DNA of 64,000 nt from Hysterangium stoloniferum (GCA_015178975.1 WHVD01000043.1:1-64000); one strand, 5' to 3'; counted from the first letter of the stretch, positions 22,864 to 34,903 are shown. A program made the numbers and translations. The notes: generated from the sequence alone by a model not told the origin.

Positions 22864-24044
22864 TCATTTTCGGTAGCGCTAGTTAGGCAACCAGCCATAT
22901 TCCTGGCTCCTTTGTATGACAGTCTCGGATACGGAACCACTTTGTTCTCTTCTATGCACAGCTCTTTAAACATGGTATGTAGTGCAAATCATTCGAAAAG
23001 TCGAGTTTGTGGCCCGGTACCAGTAAATTGATTTCTCGCCGACATCAGGTCGCATGCCCATGATGATGACTTCTTCCTGTCAAGTAGTCACTAATTCGAG
23101 TCTGCATGACCATGAAATCATCACTTGCAGGCGTGGCGATATATTTTTCGACGCTCTTGACCAAGTTTTTGTTTGCGATTACCAGGACTAGTCGTTCTGA
23201 GACAATATTTAGGATGTATAAACTCCATGTATTTACATTTTGTATCCTAATGTGCTTTGACCTCGTATCTTGAGACTGCAAGGTTTATACCATATACTGC
23301 ACTATGCAAAGGAGGATGCTCATAAAGATATTGAAATTAATAAACCAGCAACATGAATTGCAGGTTACTGCATGGACTGAGGTTGTAAATAAAAAGTAGC
23401 TGAGATCACTAGAGGCACCCCAAACTTTTCAGAGTTGGAAAACCTTCAGAAAATCTTGCTATTTGGCCAAATTTCCTAAGTATTTTTCAAACTGAAAAAC
23501 TTTGAATTTTTTTTGTTTTAGTAGATTTTTCCCAGGTCAAAATTGTATCTGAAAATCCTAATAATTTGCATCAGGAAATTCAAGGAAACATTGGTGGAAA
23601 TAGCCTATTTTTGATGAATTTTCTGAATAAGAAAGCTCTTTTAAAAAACCTGTATTTTGTTAGGATTTTCAACCCTATGAAAACTGTGATAATGTGCCTA
23701 GAGAAACCAATTGAAAACCACATATTTCTACTCAATTTTGCCTCTCAGGGAATTGAGTGAAAACTGAGATTTTCTGCCTGAAAAAATCTTGTGCCAGGAC
23801 AGGAGGGTCCCTCCTGCAGAACAATTGCTTCTAAACTTCATATTGGGCTCTACAGTATCAGAAATTCACTCCCAACTCCCTGGTCCACTTCTAACACCTT
23901 CCAGAGGTTGTCCTCCCAAGCTCTCCCCCAGGGATCATCACCACCTGGCTCATTCTATCATCTTTGGACAGGTTGATAATGCCTCCCAGGCCAAGTACCA
24001 GCATTGGACTGAGGAGGACTGGTTTAGAATTAGCCCCCTCTTAA
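22864..24044. other. AT-rich intergenic stretch
   Basis: Between NMT and the first LTR remnant. No supported gene. 23390-23780 is AT-rich with repeated TTTTC/GAAAA words, and 23790-24040 is CT-rich and looks like worn repeat DNA. Nothing else recognised. Confidence 0.5.
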
Positions 24045-24260
24045 TGTTAAGTTCTGGATCTCTGGGTGGAATTTCCAGTGGATATTCCAGACACTTCCTG
24101 GAATGTGTCCATGGAGTTCTGGAGAATTAGTCCAGGAGTTTCCAGGGATTAGTCTGGGGAGTATCAGAATATTACCAGAGTATGGGATGGACTTGGCTTC
24201 AGCTTAAGTGCTGCACCCTTGTGCACTCACTTGGGCGTCCATATTTCAGAGGATGGATAT
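24045..24260 (-). repeat. LTR-B-like fragment, reverse (3' part only)
   Basis: Begins TGTTAAGTTC like the reverse of the LTR-B end. It contains the conserved block (24189-24220) followed by GGGCGTCCATATTTC, matching the reverse of 8640-8660. It is cut where LTR-A starts at 24261. Confidence 0.75.
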
Positions 24261-24715
24261 TGTTACGACCAGAATTCCCACCAGACTCTGGGCACTAACT
24301 TATATGCACCTGCACCCTATACGCACCCCTTGTCAGTTTACCAGAATTCCCGCTGGACTCCATACATCAGACTTGCCTACATTCAACTTTGTTATGTTGT
24401 GTATCAGTCACCGGAATACCCACCAGACTCCATCCCTGTCTATGTCCAACCTCGTCCCACACATCAGTCACCAGACCCCACTTGGAAAACCCATCACCCC
24501 TCTAACTGAGCCCCATTCCCATTTTAGTCAAATGACCTGTCACAATTTGGACTCCGCTCCCGCTCCGTTTCCCATTATGGTTTATGATTTGTCACGATTC
24601 GGACTCTGATCCGTTCTGTCCCGTTCCTAACACCAAATTTGGTGTTTACTATTCCCGTTTTATGCTTTGCTAGTTTCATTTCATTATTACTGGATTTGGT
24701 ATGTCATTAGGGTCA
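24261..24715 (+). repeat. LTR-A fragment (5' part)
   Basis: Starts TGTTACGACC and follows LTR-A through TTATTACTGGATTTGGTATG, then leaves it just before the TATA box. About 450 bp. Confidence 0.85.
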
Positions 24716-24832
24716 TGGATTAAAGATGTATGTATATAGAATAAATGTGGGGAGTCTGGGTGGGAAATGATCAAGGACACTCAGAGATGCTAACTGGGAA
24801 AGGACAGAGTCCAATAGGTTCTGGCTCATAAC

Positions 24833-25573
24833 TGTTAGGATCCCATCATTTCAGACCCCTGTGACCTGTTTTAGACTCAAAACCCTCCACTGACTCACTG
24901 TCAGAACCTCCACTCAAGGTATCACCACTCATGGGATCCTTGACACTTGTTATTATACAGGTAGTTAACCTTTTTAGTTTTCCATTCTGTCTCCATCCTG
25001 TTTGCTCTCCCATCACCATCTTCCTTTACACATCTCACTTGCCACCTCAGACCCCTTTAGTATTGCTTAGTATCCTACATTAAGTCTTCCCACCTTGTCA
25101 TTGACCCCTCATGATCCATTTCACCTTTTGCTTCCTTGATTGGCCCTCTGGTCATCCATCCATTGTAGTATAAAATCTTCTTCATATATGCTACAGTTCT
25201 TCAGTTCAAAAATCAACATAGATTACCCCCTATTAGTTCTCAGTCCCTTTCCTTCCTTCTCAATACCCTTGAAGATGTTTTCAGCAAGCCACAAACTCTT
25301 ACTTTATGACCCTTAGTATTTTGGTCCCCAGGCCAATTGAGCTAAGTATCGAACTTTGTCTCTATTGTACTATCTGCTCTGTTTGAAATACTGGAGCACC
25401 CTGACAGTTTGTATGAGGGTGCAACACATAAGTTGAAGCCAAGCTCCACTATGTTTATAGAGTTGGACCTCCCAACTAGTACAATCTCTATCATCAGCCC
25501 CCCAATTAGCTCATTTCCAATCATCAAACCCAACTTAGAGCCTTCCTTTCCCCTTTTAGCTTAGACCTTAACA
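24833..25573 (+). repeat. Solo LTR-C with target-site duplication ATAAC
   Basis: Starts TGTTAGGATCCC, ends GACCTTAACA, flanked by ATAAC at 24828-24832 and 25574-25578. Conserved block at 25415-25447 with one extra base. 741 bp. Confidence 0.93.
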
Positions 25574-25863
25574 ATAACAGAAGGTGTCTAGTTGAGGGCA
25601 GAATACCAGAATGGGATTTGAGTTGAAGGGTACAGTACTTGAGAGATGAGGGTCAGGTTCCAGTGAATTCCAGATCTTGATACTAGTCTGGAAGATGGTT
25701 CAGAACCTGATATGATATCTGGGAAATACTCCATGGAGTCTCCAGGAATGGATCTTCACACTTAACCCCTTTGCTTAGATCTTAACAGGAATGCAATTTG
25801 AGTCTGGACACTTAGTTTCAGTGGATACTGGCACTTCAATTCAGTGCATTTACTTCCTACAGT
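25574..25863. other. Spacer between two LTR-C copies
   Basis: No gene. A short stretch near 25795 could encode a protease-like VDTGTS, suggesting an old retroelement remnant, but the match is too short to claim. Confidence 0.3.
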
Positions 25864-26045
25864 TGTTAAGATCTAAGCAAAATGGGAAGGGGAGGCTCTA
25901 AGTTGGGGGGGTTGATGATAGAGATTGTACTAGTTGGGAGGTCTAACTCTATAAATGTAGTGGAGCTTGGCTTCAACTTATGTGTTACACCCTCACATGA
26001 ACTGTTAGGGTGCTCCAGTATTTCAAGCAGAGCAGATAGTATGAT

Positions 26046-26348
26046 TGTCAGGGGACAATCTCAAGTTTTCCAAATTCATTCCTGACTTTCCTTAATATAG
26101 TCTCATAAGTCAAGGGTGAGAGTACCCTGTCTTTATCACATTTTGAAACTCCACTGCACCTTTAGTTAGTCACTTGCTAGCCGAGGATTCCTTAGACTTT
26201 TCTCTTTGGATTCCCTCTGCTAGGTAAGTAATACTGTACACTCTATGTATATAATAGATAGGTATAAAGCTTACTTTGGATTCCCTCTGCTAGTGCCCCA
26301 ACTCAGTCATAGTGTCAGTCAGTGTGGTCTAGAGAGTTGCCCTTACAA
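26046..26348. repeat. Solo LTR-E (303 bp) with TSD ATGAT
   Basis: Starts TGTCAGGGGACAA, ends TTGCCCTTACA, flanked by ATGAT at 26041-26045 and 26349-26353. It lies in LTR-C. Size and ends resemble Ty1/Copia LTRs. It holds an internal repeat TTTGGATTCCCTCTGCTAG (about 26206 and 26276). It lacks the conserved block. Confidence 0.88.
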
Positions 26349-26449
26349 TGATAGGAACAAAGATCAACACTTAGCTCAATTGACTGGAAGGCCAAATTAC
26401 TAAGAGTTGTAGGGTAAGGGCCCACTTGCTGAAGACACCTTTGAGAGTA

Positions 26450-27826
26450 TGTTAAGTGCCCTGTCGGAACTTATTCCAGAACTATCGGAAAGTCACTGGG
26501 AATTTGGAAACTATCAGATAGGGTCAGGACATTGGCTTCAGCTTATGTGCTGCACCTCTATGCAAATGCTTGGAAGTCCTTAATTTCAAAGGCAGGACTT
26601 ATGCTGGAAGATACAGATATGTATTCAGAGTTCCAAAGAGTTCCAAATATCAAGCATACAGAAAGATGGAAGAGGGAATAAGAAACTAAGTCAATATCAG
26701 ATCTAAAGTAAAGCACAAATTTGCAGAAACTAATATAAGTCCTCTCGTTATTGTACTACAAACTAAGACCACAATAAGACGGAAATGGAAGTATTGTTAG
26801 GATACATACATGGCGAGTTTCCGGAGAAACCCGTGGGATATCCAGTAGGACTTGGCTTCAGCTTATAGGCTGCACCCTCACGAGATCGTGTTGTCCAATT
26901 TCAGACAGGCGGACGGGAATCCCGGGGAGTCCGGGCAGGGTTCGTGGGTCAAGGGGTCATAGGTCGGAGGTCGTGGGTCAAGAGGTCAGGGAGTCAAGAT
27001 AAATAAGAGAGATAGATGCGTCAGAGCCCGTGGGCTCCAACTAGCAAGAGCAGTGTGATTCAAGTAGGAGTTTAGAGCAGAAAATGTATTAGATTACTGG
27101 GGGGAATCTAAGCCGATTTTCTGACTGGATTGTATGTACAACATCTGCCAGACTATATAGACCGTGGAATGAATGACATACCAAATCCAGTAATGATGAA
27201 ACAAAACTAGCAAAACATAAAACGAGAATAGTAAACACCAAATTTGGTGTTAGGAATGGGACAGAATGGAGTGGAGTCTGAATCGTGACAAATCATAAAC
27301 CATAACGGGAAATGGAGTGGGAGCGGAGTCCAAATTGTGACAGGTCATTTGACTAAAACGGGAATGGGGCTCTGTTAGAGGGATGTCAGGTTTTCCAAGT
27401 GGGGTCCAGTGACTGATGTGTGGGACAGAGTCAGACATAGACAGGGATGGAGTCCAGTGGGTATTCCAGTGACTGATACATGATGTAATGAAGTCGAATG
27501 TGGACAAGTCTGACGTACAGAGTCCAGTGGGAATTCCAATAAACTGACAATCAGTGCATATAGGGCACGGGTTCATATAAGTTAGTGCCCAGAGTCCGCC
27601 AGGAATTCCGGTCGTAACAAGTATTCCGAAACGGGAATACAATAAGATGAATTGGGAAGACATTATTCCAAAATGGGAATATAATAAACAAACAAGTGAA
27701 TACTTGTCAATGGACAAATTACCAAATGCAGAACAAGGGAAGATTATGGAAGATGCAGTAACTATGAAGTTCCGTAGTCGGAAGTCAGAAGTCGGATATT
27801 GAAACATCTGGGAATGGATCATAACA
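26450..27826 (-). repeat. Solo LTR-D, reverse, TSD GAGTA, broken by LTR-A
   Basis: Starts TGTTAAGTGCC, ends GGATCATAACA, flanked by GAGTA at 26445-26449 and 27827-27831. Without the inner LTR-A it is about 547 bp and resembles the solo LTR at 10004-10685. Conserved block at 26527-26558. Confidence 0.9.
26795..27619 (-). repeat. Solo LTR-A, reverse, TSD AGTAT (825 bp)
   Basis: Starts TGTTAGGATACA, ends CGGTCGTAACA, flanked by AGTAT at 26790-26794 and 27620-27624. Full length compared with the chromovirus 3' LTR. The innermost and so youngest insertion of the nest. Confidence 0.95.
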
Positions 27827-28257
27827 GAGTATTAGAATAGGAGTAATAGGACTGAGAATTAGAAGAGGGTAATCTAAGTCAATATTTAAAATGGAGAACT
27901 GTATCATACATGGAAAGAGCTTTATACTACAGTGAGATGGATGATCAGGGGGCTGATCAGAGAAGCAAGAGTGATGATGAGTTAAAAAGAAGCAGAGGAA
28001 GGAACAGGGATCCAGATGGAACTAAATACAATATAACAAAGTGTTCTTAAAGTTATGAGGTGGCAAATGGGATGTATATGTTGAAATGGTGATGGGGGAG
28101 TGAACAGGACAGAAGGCAAGGGGCTAAGCTACAAAGAAACAAGTGTTGTGGGCACCATGAGCAGTGATACCATGAGTGGGGGTACTGATAGTGGGATGCC
28201 AGAGGGTTATGGGATCAAAACTGGTCTCAGGGGTCCAAAATGACAGGGATCCTAACA

Positions 28258-28460
28258 ACAGTGTACATCTTGGCTTAAGTGCCAAGGTATATCCCACATT
28301 TGTACTGATTTTTTGTTCCAGTTTTTCTCCCTCAGCTGTTAAGATGACTGCTCAGTGATGTAACATTTTTCTCTAGTCTATAAATCATTGTTTATGCTAT
28401 TCATTGATGCCCAACAGCATGAATCCAAGAAGGTAACTGATTGACTGTGCCCATCAACAT

Positions 28461-28494
<34 letters not shown>

Positions 28495-29380
28495 TAACTC
28501 TGTTCAGCATTTGACTATGGATTTCTTTCCTGCAGAAGCTGTATCACAGACTTTATCCCAGTTTCAGGTCTGTCAGGAAGGAACCAGGTATACCAATCTG
28601 AGGCAGTGAAATCCTCTGGTGGCATTAAAACAACTTTGGAGAGATTTTTATGAGTGAGCCTTCTGAGGCCAGATCCCATTTGGGAATAATCAGCTAAAGT
28701 GTTTGGTTGTTCGGCAATATCATATGGCTAGAGGCCGACTCCATGAATCCACGATGATGGGGGCTCATCTAAGTAGTGTAAGGATGGTGTAAAGGTGTCA
28801 TTCTCCAACTCCCTTGATGTTTTTGAGAAAATCAAAAATTTCAGCCAGGGAGAGATGATTTGGAAAGAGCCTCCAGCATATATGCTAGGCAAATGTAAAA
28901 ACCTTGGACTCCCACGAACATGTGTAATGGAAGGACAATACAATAAAGACATGGTATACTGGCTGACATATACTAATAACCTATTCAATTGACAGAGTCA
29001 ATTGATGAAAGGCATGAGATCAAGGTTTTAGAAACCTTTGATGAAGTGCTTTCAGGCAATGAATCATCAGTGGGCAAGTTGTAATAACGTGCTACTAGTT
29101 CAACCTCGATTTCGTTAACCTCACAGACACTATCATGAAGTTGTGTGTCAACACCGCCACAGGTGTTCTGCAGCAAGTTGAAGAGGGCAGTTTCCCAGCC
29201 AGCACTGAGTTCTGGTCCTTACCCATTGATAATTGGCGTAGGTGTTGCGAAATGTCACACGCGTACATTGTGTAAAAATGAGATTACCAGTTAAATAAAC
29301 CCAGTACACGAATATACGGCTACAATATATATAATTCCACTATCCTATCAAAGAATAGACCGTCAACTTCTATTTTGAAT
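28258..29380. other. Intergenic stretch with (AGCC)n microsatellite
   Basis: 28461-28494 is about eight AGCC units. The rest carries short open frames on both strands (for example 28795-28992) without recognisable domains. 29100-29380 lies downstream of the secreted-protein gene. No gene supported. Confidence 0.5.
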
Positions 29381-30352
29381 TTATTTGCATGTGCAGGTGT
29401 TGACGTCTGCAGTCTGGCCGAAGGGGCATGTACCAGCTGCAAAGCGCGACATTCATTATTAGTGACACGCAATCCTTACAAAACACGAAGCACTCACGTT
29501 GGCCGAAGGGGATAACATCAAATTTGGGACCGCCGAAGAGGCCGCGGTCTACACCAGCCAGTTGGCCATTCACGACGCCATTGAGCTCAGGATTCCTTGG
29601 TGCCGTCGTGCAGAAGGGTGTGCTTGGGGTTATATTGCCTTCAAGGGTAAGGGCATTACGAGGGTGCTTCCTATATGCGACGGCATTGTCTATTGAGAAT
29701 GACCGGTCAGGTATCAGTCATTTACATAGCAATGCAGCACACTCACCAATGAGCGCCTGTTTGTTCGTGATCCCCTTCGATTTCGCAAAGTCAATCATGT
29801 CTAAATAGGTGCAAACGTTAGCTCTGCTGAGATATCGGGGAGAGCGACAAGTGGTACCATCTGCAACGTCCTGTTGGTCGCAAGGGGCACCACCGGCAAG
29901 GAGAGAATTGATACCGCGCTGGCCTGCAAGGGTGACGCAGGGAGTGTTTGTCACGATGTCACCACCCGACTTCACACAGAGGTCCTGCCAAGACTGCGCA
30001 ACAGCTGGGAGGTCTTGCTGTGCGATACGCTTGGCGATCGAGCCAGCGTATTCGATCGACCGCTTCCCGCCTTCACATGCGGGGGGTGCACTGTATATGC
30101 CGCAAGGCGTTGAGATTTTTAGATGAGTAAAAGAACTGTGGTAACCCTTACGTCGCACGTGCGGTGAGCTGAGACGGAATCTCAGCAGCCCTGGGTGAAA
30201 TGGCGAATCGTGAGTGGGTGAGAACGCGCCAGTAATTTAACAAGGAATACGAACGGGGCGGGCGCGCGCACTACAACCCGTTCCATGGCGGGCAAAGCAG
30301 ATGTAGAGGCGATCAAGGCCAAAACGACAGAGAGAGAGATTGATCCGAACAT
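29381..30352 (-). CDS. Secreted Cys-rich protein of unknown function
   Basis: Starts MFGSISLSVVLALIASTSA at 30352, a clear signal peptide with likely cleavage after TSALP. Exons read through IPSQLTARAT, then a large exon from APPACEGGKRSIEYAG to KGITNKQALI, then NAVAYRKHPRN to FDVIPFGQ, and a last exon with TCPFGQTADVNTCTCK. About 250 residues with scattered Cys. Joins use GT...AG introns of about 60 nt; the first acceptor is less certain. I recognise no enzyme motif. A secreted wall or effector-like protein is only inference from the signal peptide and Cys content. Confidence 0.75.
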
Positions 30353-31666
30353 GTTTTATAGAATAAAGGTGTTAAATTCGAGATAGAATGACGTCGAAAA
30401 GAGTTGATTATAATGTGACCGTAAAAGAGGGCAAGTTAACTGGTAAAAACAGGAGGAGCGACCTGGCTGGAGAACCATGCTGAATTCAAGGACCTTTTAT
30501 ATGTGCCCATCCAGAAGCTTATTTAAGCATACCCATTTGACAAGCTGATGCAATATAAATACTGCCAGTCATCCCTGATGATGGTCATCAGGGCCATTTA
30601 AATCGCCTATACTTCGGCGATTAGGTTGTTCCAGGTTCAAGCTGGTCATGGGCGCGCATCGAGAACTCGAACTTCCAGCTGACTAGTAAATTATTCAGAG
30701 GAGGAGAAGATTAATTTCCCAGAATATTGCCTGTTATCGATACTAGTGTGTCAGGGCCAGATAGAGCAGCAAGCTCAGGTGGGCAAGTTGAACAGCCATA
30801 CAGATGATCAGGTGATGGTCCAGGGGTGATGGTAGGTACATATGCGTACGGCTGTATGCAGTAATTTTTGTCGCCATCGGAGATATCGAGTACACTATTC
30901 AGGACGGATATAATTTGTCTTGCTCTAGATATCGATATCAGGCCTCATCCTCAACAAAGAGACCAAGTACCTCCGAGTCGACCAGCGCGGGAGTACTTGA
31001 CTAACGCCAAGGGATCTAGGTTTGTTGGGATTGATCCACTTTGCGGCTGACAGCGCTAGTAGCGATTTTTTTTTTCGAACAGCAATCACTATTTGATGAC
31101 CCCTTACTGTGACAGGTTCATCTCTGTTATGAGTTGTGGCAGCACTTTCACGGGACCGACTATGGCACAGGATCAAAGTATTTTTACATTGTTTCTTTGC
31201 CCAATCAAATATTTCCCGATAGCCTATTATTCATATTCCACATGTAGAAATTGAAGAAGCGATGAAGTATGATAAAAGTGTGGTTTTCTAACAAAGATAA
31301 AGAACTATAAATTAATGTGCTTGCCATGGAACTTAATTAATGTCTAGTAATGGCAGCACTAAAGAATAACGTTCTAAACTATACACACAAATTGTAATAA
31401 GCTGCCGATTGCTCTGTACTCCACTCGATGAGTTAAATTTAATCTATGAACCAATACTTTTTTTTTGTGTACCTGCGGCAAAGAAATGAATGTTGACGGA
31501 GCAAATTGACGTCACCGCCGCTCCTGATAAATAGAATGAGTGACTGGAACCGTTACCGTGACTGTGTGAAATACGACGTCCATAAATAGCCAACTATAGA
31601 CTTTCCGATCATAAATAGCTCACATGAGGAAACTTCCTCTTGTCTCAACCACCGTAACATTGTGCA
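30353..31666. other. Intergenic stretch with small hairpins
   Basis: No gene supported. Two perfect short hairpins lie close together near 30575-30625: CCTGATGA-TGG-TCATCAGG and ATCGCC-N8-GGCGAT. Short T and A runs occur elsewhere. Confidence 0.45.
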
Positions 31667-32719
31667 ATGTCCAAAGAAGTAAAGCTCAGCATAAACCCAT
31701 ATACGCCTTCTAGTGCGTGTAGCTATTTGTTTGACTCCCTGTGGCTCAGATAACTGATTTGGCTTGTAACCCAGCTCTTCCGACCGAACAGGCTTTAATA
31801 GATGCGGGCAAAGCTATACTGGAAAGCATAAATTCGTTCAAAGAAGGAAAGACGTTCAAGAGTATGAAGGGTCAAACGCCATACAGAGTGAAGACGTCTT
31901 CGAAACCCAAACAGAGCGGCAATGAAGCGGGATGGCATGCGCGTTATTCTGAACATACAGAATTTACTTTTGATCAGTTCTGGGAGGGTCTGGGAAGAAA
32001 CAAGGCTACTAACGAACAACAGCGAGTCTCTCCCAAATCGTACTTGGTTTGCTAATAACATTCCTCAACACAGGTTCATTCCAGAAGTCGACAAAGTCAC
32101 CCTCGTCAAGACGATCTCTCCGACCCAGTCAATATGGACGATGCATTACAAGTTTCCACCGCCTATATCGCCACGCGTTTTCACCGTTTTACAAGTCACA
32201 CATCTTACGGGTGGCGAGAACGGGATTCCTCGCGAAGGATGTATTATAAGCGTACCTGTCGACTTATCCGAAGATGCCGAACTGAAAGCGAAAGAAGAGA
32301 AAGGCGCAAGAGGTCGGTATACAAGTGTCGAACAACTCAAGGAGGACGACAGCGGTGTAGTCAAATGGACGTAAGTGTCTTTTCGGTCCAATGGACTCCT
32401 TGATAATATCCCTTCAAGAATGGCCACTTCGTCAACCCCTGGTGGTAACATTCCACGTTTTATTGCTGAAATAAGCATTCCTGGGCAGATTTACAAGGTA
32501 CCTGCATAACAACTACAGTTCCCGTGCTTTGAACCAACATCGTCTGTCTCCCAGGATGTCATGCACTTTCTAGAATGGATGAGGAAAAAAGAGGAGGCGC
32601 TTAAACCTACGCCTACCGACCAAGTCACATCGCCTATGCCTGCAGAAACACCCGTGACTCCCACAGTAACTGGACCAGATGTGCCCGCCCCGACAACAAC
32701 AGAGACGACGCCTGCATGA
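31667..32719 (+). CDS. DUF3074 (START-like) domain protein
   Basis: Proposed exons 31667-31712, 31750-32021, 32074-32370, 32419-32497, 32555-32719. Motifs HARYSEHTEFTFDQFWEGL, FIPEVDKVTLVKTISP and YKFPPPISPRVFTVLQ match the DUF3074 family of fungal proteins, whose fold resembles lipid-binding START domains. The C-terminus is Pro/Thr-rich, low complexity (about 235-280). No membrane segment. The second intron seems to use a GC donor (gcgagt at 32022), since that is the joint that keeps the frame; the first intron would be only 37 nt and is less sure. Molecular function not known. Confidence 0.8.
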
Positions 32720-32863
32720 GATACTTTTTTTTCATAATAATCGCCTTTTAAAAAAAACAATAATGTGAACCAGAGCTTTGGGGAGAAACGAGCGTGTTCA
32801 TTTTCCAACAAGACAGATTACATACAGAACATCGGGATGCAGAACCTACATATCTACGCGTGA

Positions 32864-33583
32864 TCATGAAAGCAACTTGCTATCAATGGCCGTCTTGGTC
32901 AAAGACTCAGGGCCATCGCGAACTTCAATGATCTGAGGAGGTAGCCCGTGTATGTGAGTGAGATACCACCAGCGGGAGGTACGATAGCCATACAAACACG
33001 TACCTTCGCAACGTCCGCCTTGAGTAAACGGGAATGTCAGTATGTCATCTGGAGGGGTGAATGAAGTGCTTTTCAAACCGTATTCTGGAAGTTCAGTAAC
33101 GCGCTGGCATGCAGCGTCAGGAGTCCTATCTCGCTGGATGTCGGCGCCCAGTTTATGAGGACCAAGGGGTACGATTTGCGGCCGTCGCTATGCTCCAGCT
33201 CATAGGAGAGAAGAACGTATCGCGGGGAGTTCTCCGGTAGTTCTAGGAAGGTCATCTGAATCGGAAGGTGGCCTCGGAGACGGGCATGACGGCTGTACCT
33301 TCAGCTAGTTCCTCAGGCGATATAGAATCGAACTGTTCGACCTCCTCCATGATAAGCTCTGCCTTTTTGATCTTTACTACCATAGCGGCGCTTCCGGAGC
33401 TTCGACGGGCGAAACGGAACTTGCGGAGTGCGTCCTGGGTGGCGACACTAAGATGCGAAGAAACCAAGATGGAGAGCGCGTATTACCTTCAACGTTTGTG
33501 GGATATCTACGGTTTGAGACTGTCAAAGAGAATCACAGTCAGACATGTGTTTTGACCGAGGGCTGGGTGGACGGGCGTACCAT
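32864..33583 (-). CDS. GMF1: Glia maturation factor (ADF/cofilin family)
   Basis: Very short first exon (ATG at 33583), then SQTVDIPQ, ALRKFRFARRSSGSAAMVVKI, LIMEEVEQFDSISPEELAE, ELPENSPRYVLLSYELEHSD, LVLINWAPTSSEIGLLTLHAS and a last exon EVRDGPESLTKTAID. Length about 140 residues as in the family. GMF binds Arp2/3 and prunes actin branches rather than binding actin. Splices inferred from frame; the donor after VDIPQ is weak (GTTGAAG). Confidence 0.92.
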
Positions 33584-33805
33584 GTTTGTTAATGAGGTTG
33601 CGAGAAATTTGGTTCCGCGATCAGAATAATATGATACAGCTGTGTTTATTTACAATACAGAATACATGTGCTTCCAAAAAAATAAAAGTAGGGGGGGAGG
33701 CGAGGGGCTAAACCTTAGCAAGGCGGTAGTGAATTAGAAAAGAACCTGAGAAAATAGACTGCTATATAGGGCAGGCGGAAAGAGTGGTGATTACTAGTGC
33801 TATCT

Positions 33806-34903
33806 CTACGACTTCGATTCCCGTCTTCGCTCGTCTCTCACCATCTTCCGCCCGTCCTGCGAGGCCCTTCTATGCAAATCTTGCGAGCTGATTGGTACTC
33901 TTTCGAAACCTCTGGAGGCGCCGGGTGATGGCGTACCCAAGGAACCAGATGGATCGTCCTGCGACTGCGACTGCGACGCCTTTGCATATGGATTTTGAAA
34001 GCCGATTGGTAGTTTGTAGAAGCCTTTGGAGGTATCGGGTGCCGGTGTGGGTTCGGGGCGGGGTAGATACGTGGTGTCGGTGTCGGGCAGTACTCTCAGT
34101 GATCCGCCTCGACTTTCGTGGACGAACTGGCCGAAGCTAGGTTTACCACTGAACGCCCTACCCGGCTCTTTCCTAAATAAGGGCTTTTGTTTGTCCTGGC
34201 TATGGGACAGAGATGGCACTTTGGTGAAGGCAAAATGCTTGCGGGGCTCCGCCAGAGCTGCTGCTTCAGCCTTCTCAAGGGCCTTTATCTTATCAAGTCG
34301 TTGTTGCCACGCCCTAATATTAGCACGGAGCTTGTCGCGCTCATCTTCTGTCGTTGGGCGCCATAGCCACTCATGAATCATGCCATTCTTAAGTTGCGGT
34401 GGCTGTTTCCCAGGGCCGATTCCATCACGGAGCTTGCGCTGTTTCCTTTTGAATGTTTTAGGCTGGCTACGAAGCTCTTCTTCAGTAGGAGGCCTTTCTT
34501 TGTGCTCCAGCACCAGCTCGCCGCGAATTTCGAGGTCAAGAATTACGACACGTTTGAGATAGCTGGGAAAAGGCTAGGACTGAGTTTTTTAACTCTTTTT
34601 TTACAAAGAAGACGAAAACGGTACGAACCTCAAACTGCGGATGGGATGCAATGGGTTTGGGGGTCCAGTTCCTGTTTGTTTACCTGGAAATCTCCTGATG
34701 AGACGATTCTGGAGCTCCCTCTGTTCCCTTAGCTGTTCTTCGGACAAAGGGTAGGCTTGAGTCTTTTCAAATATGTCTTGGACATGGATCCCTCCGTTTT
34801 CTTCCTTTATCACCGAACGCACAATGTCTCGCGCAAGTGGGGTAGACACGGTAAACCATTGCTTGAGTTCTGCAGCAGCAAACGATATAAAGCTAGGACG
34901 CAT
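33806..34903 (-). CDS. Conserved-looking protein of unknown function
   Basis: Two exons, 34903-34629 and 34562-33806, give 343 residues in frame. N-terminal half: MRPSFISFAAAELKQW, HVQDIFEKTQAYPLSEEQL, YLKRVVILDLEIRGEL; then a basic region (KTFKRKQRKLRDGIGPG) and HEWLWRPTTEDERDKLRANIRAWQ. The last 110 residues are Ser/Gln/Pro-rich. The short N-terminus with few acids could be a mitochondrial presequence, but this is weak. No family recognised. It diverges from SEC61 with 110 bp between starts. Confidence 0.72.

Larger units (their letters stand above)
25864..28257 (-). repeat. Solo LTR-C, reverse, TSD ACAGT, broken by two insertions
   Basis: Starts TGTTAAGATC, ends ATCCTAACA, flanked by ACAGT at 25859-25863 and 28258-28262. 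Removing the inserts at 26046-26348 and 26450-27826 with their target duplications leaves about 704 bp, in line with the 741-bp forward copy. Conserved block at 25962-25994. Confidence 0.92.

Noticed and set aside
23566-24130. Short open frames in AT-rich and CT-rich DNA
   Set aside because: No recognisable domain, no splice-linked partners, composition like worn repeats.
28461-28494. CRISPR-like short repeats
   Set aside because: Simple AGCC microsatellite without spacers; CRISPR arrays are not expected in a fungal nucleus.
28795-29176. Gene between the microsatellite and the secreted-protein gene
   Set aside because: Frames on both strands overlap, none shows a motif, and no convincing splice structure was found.
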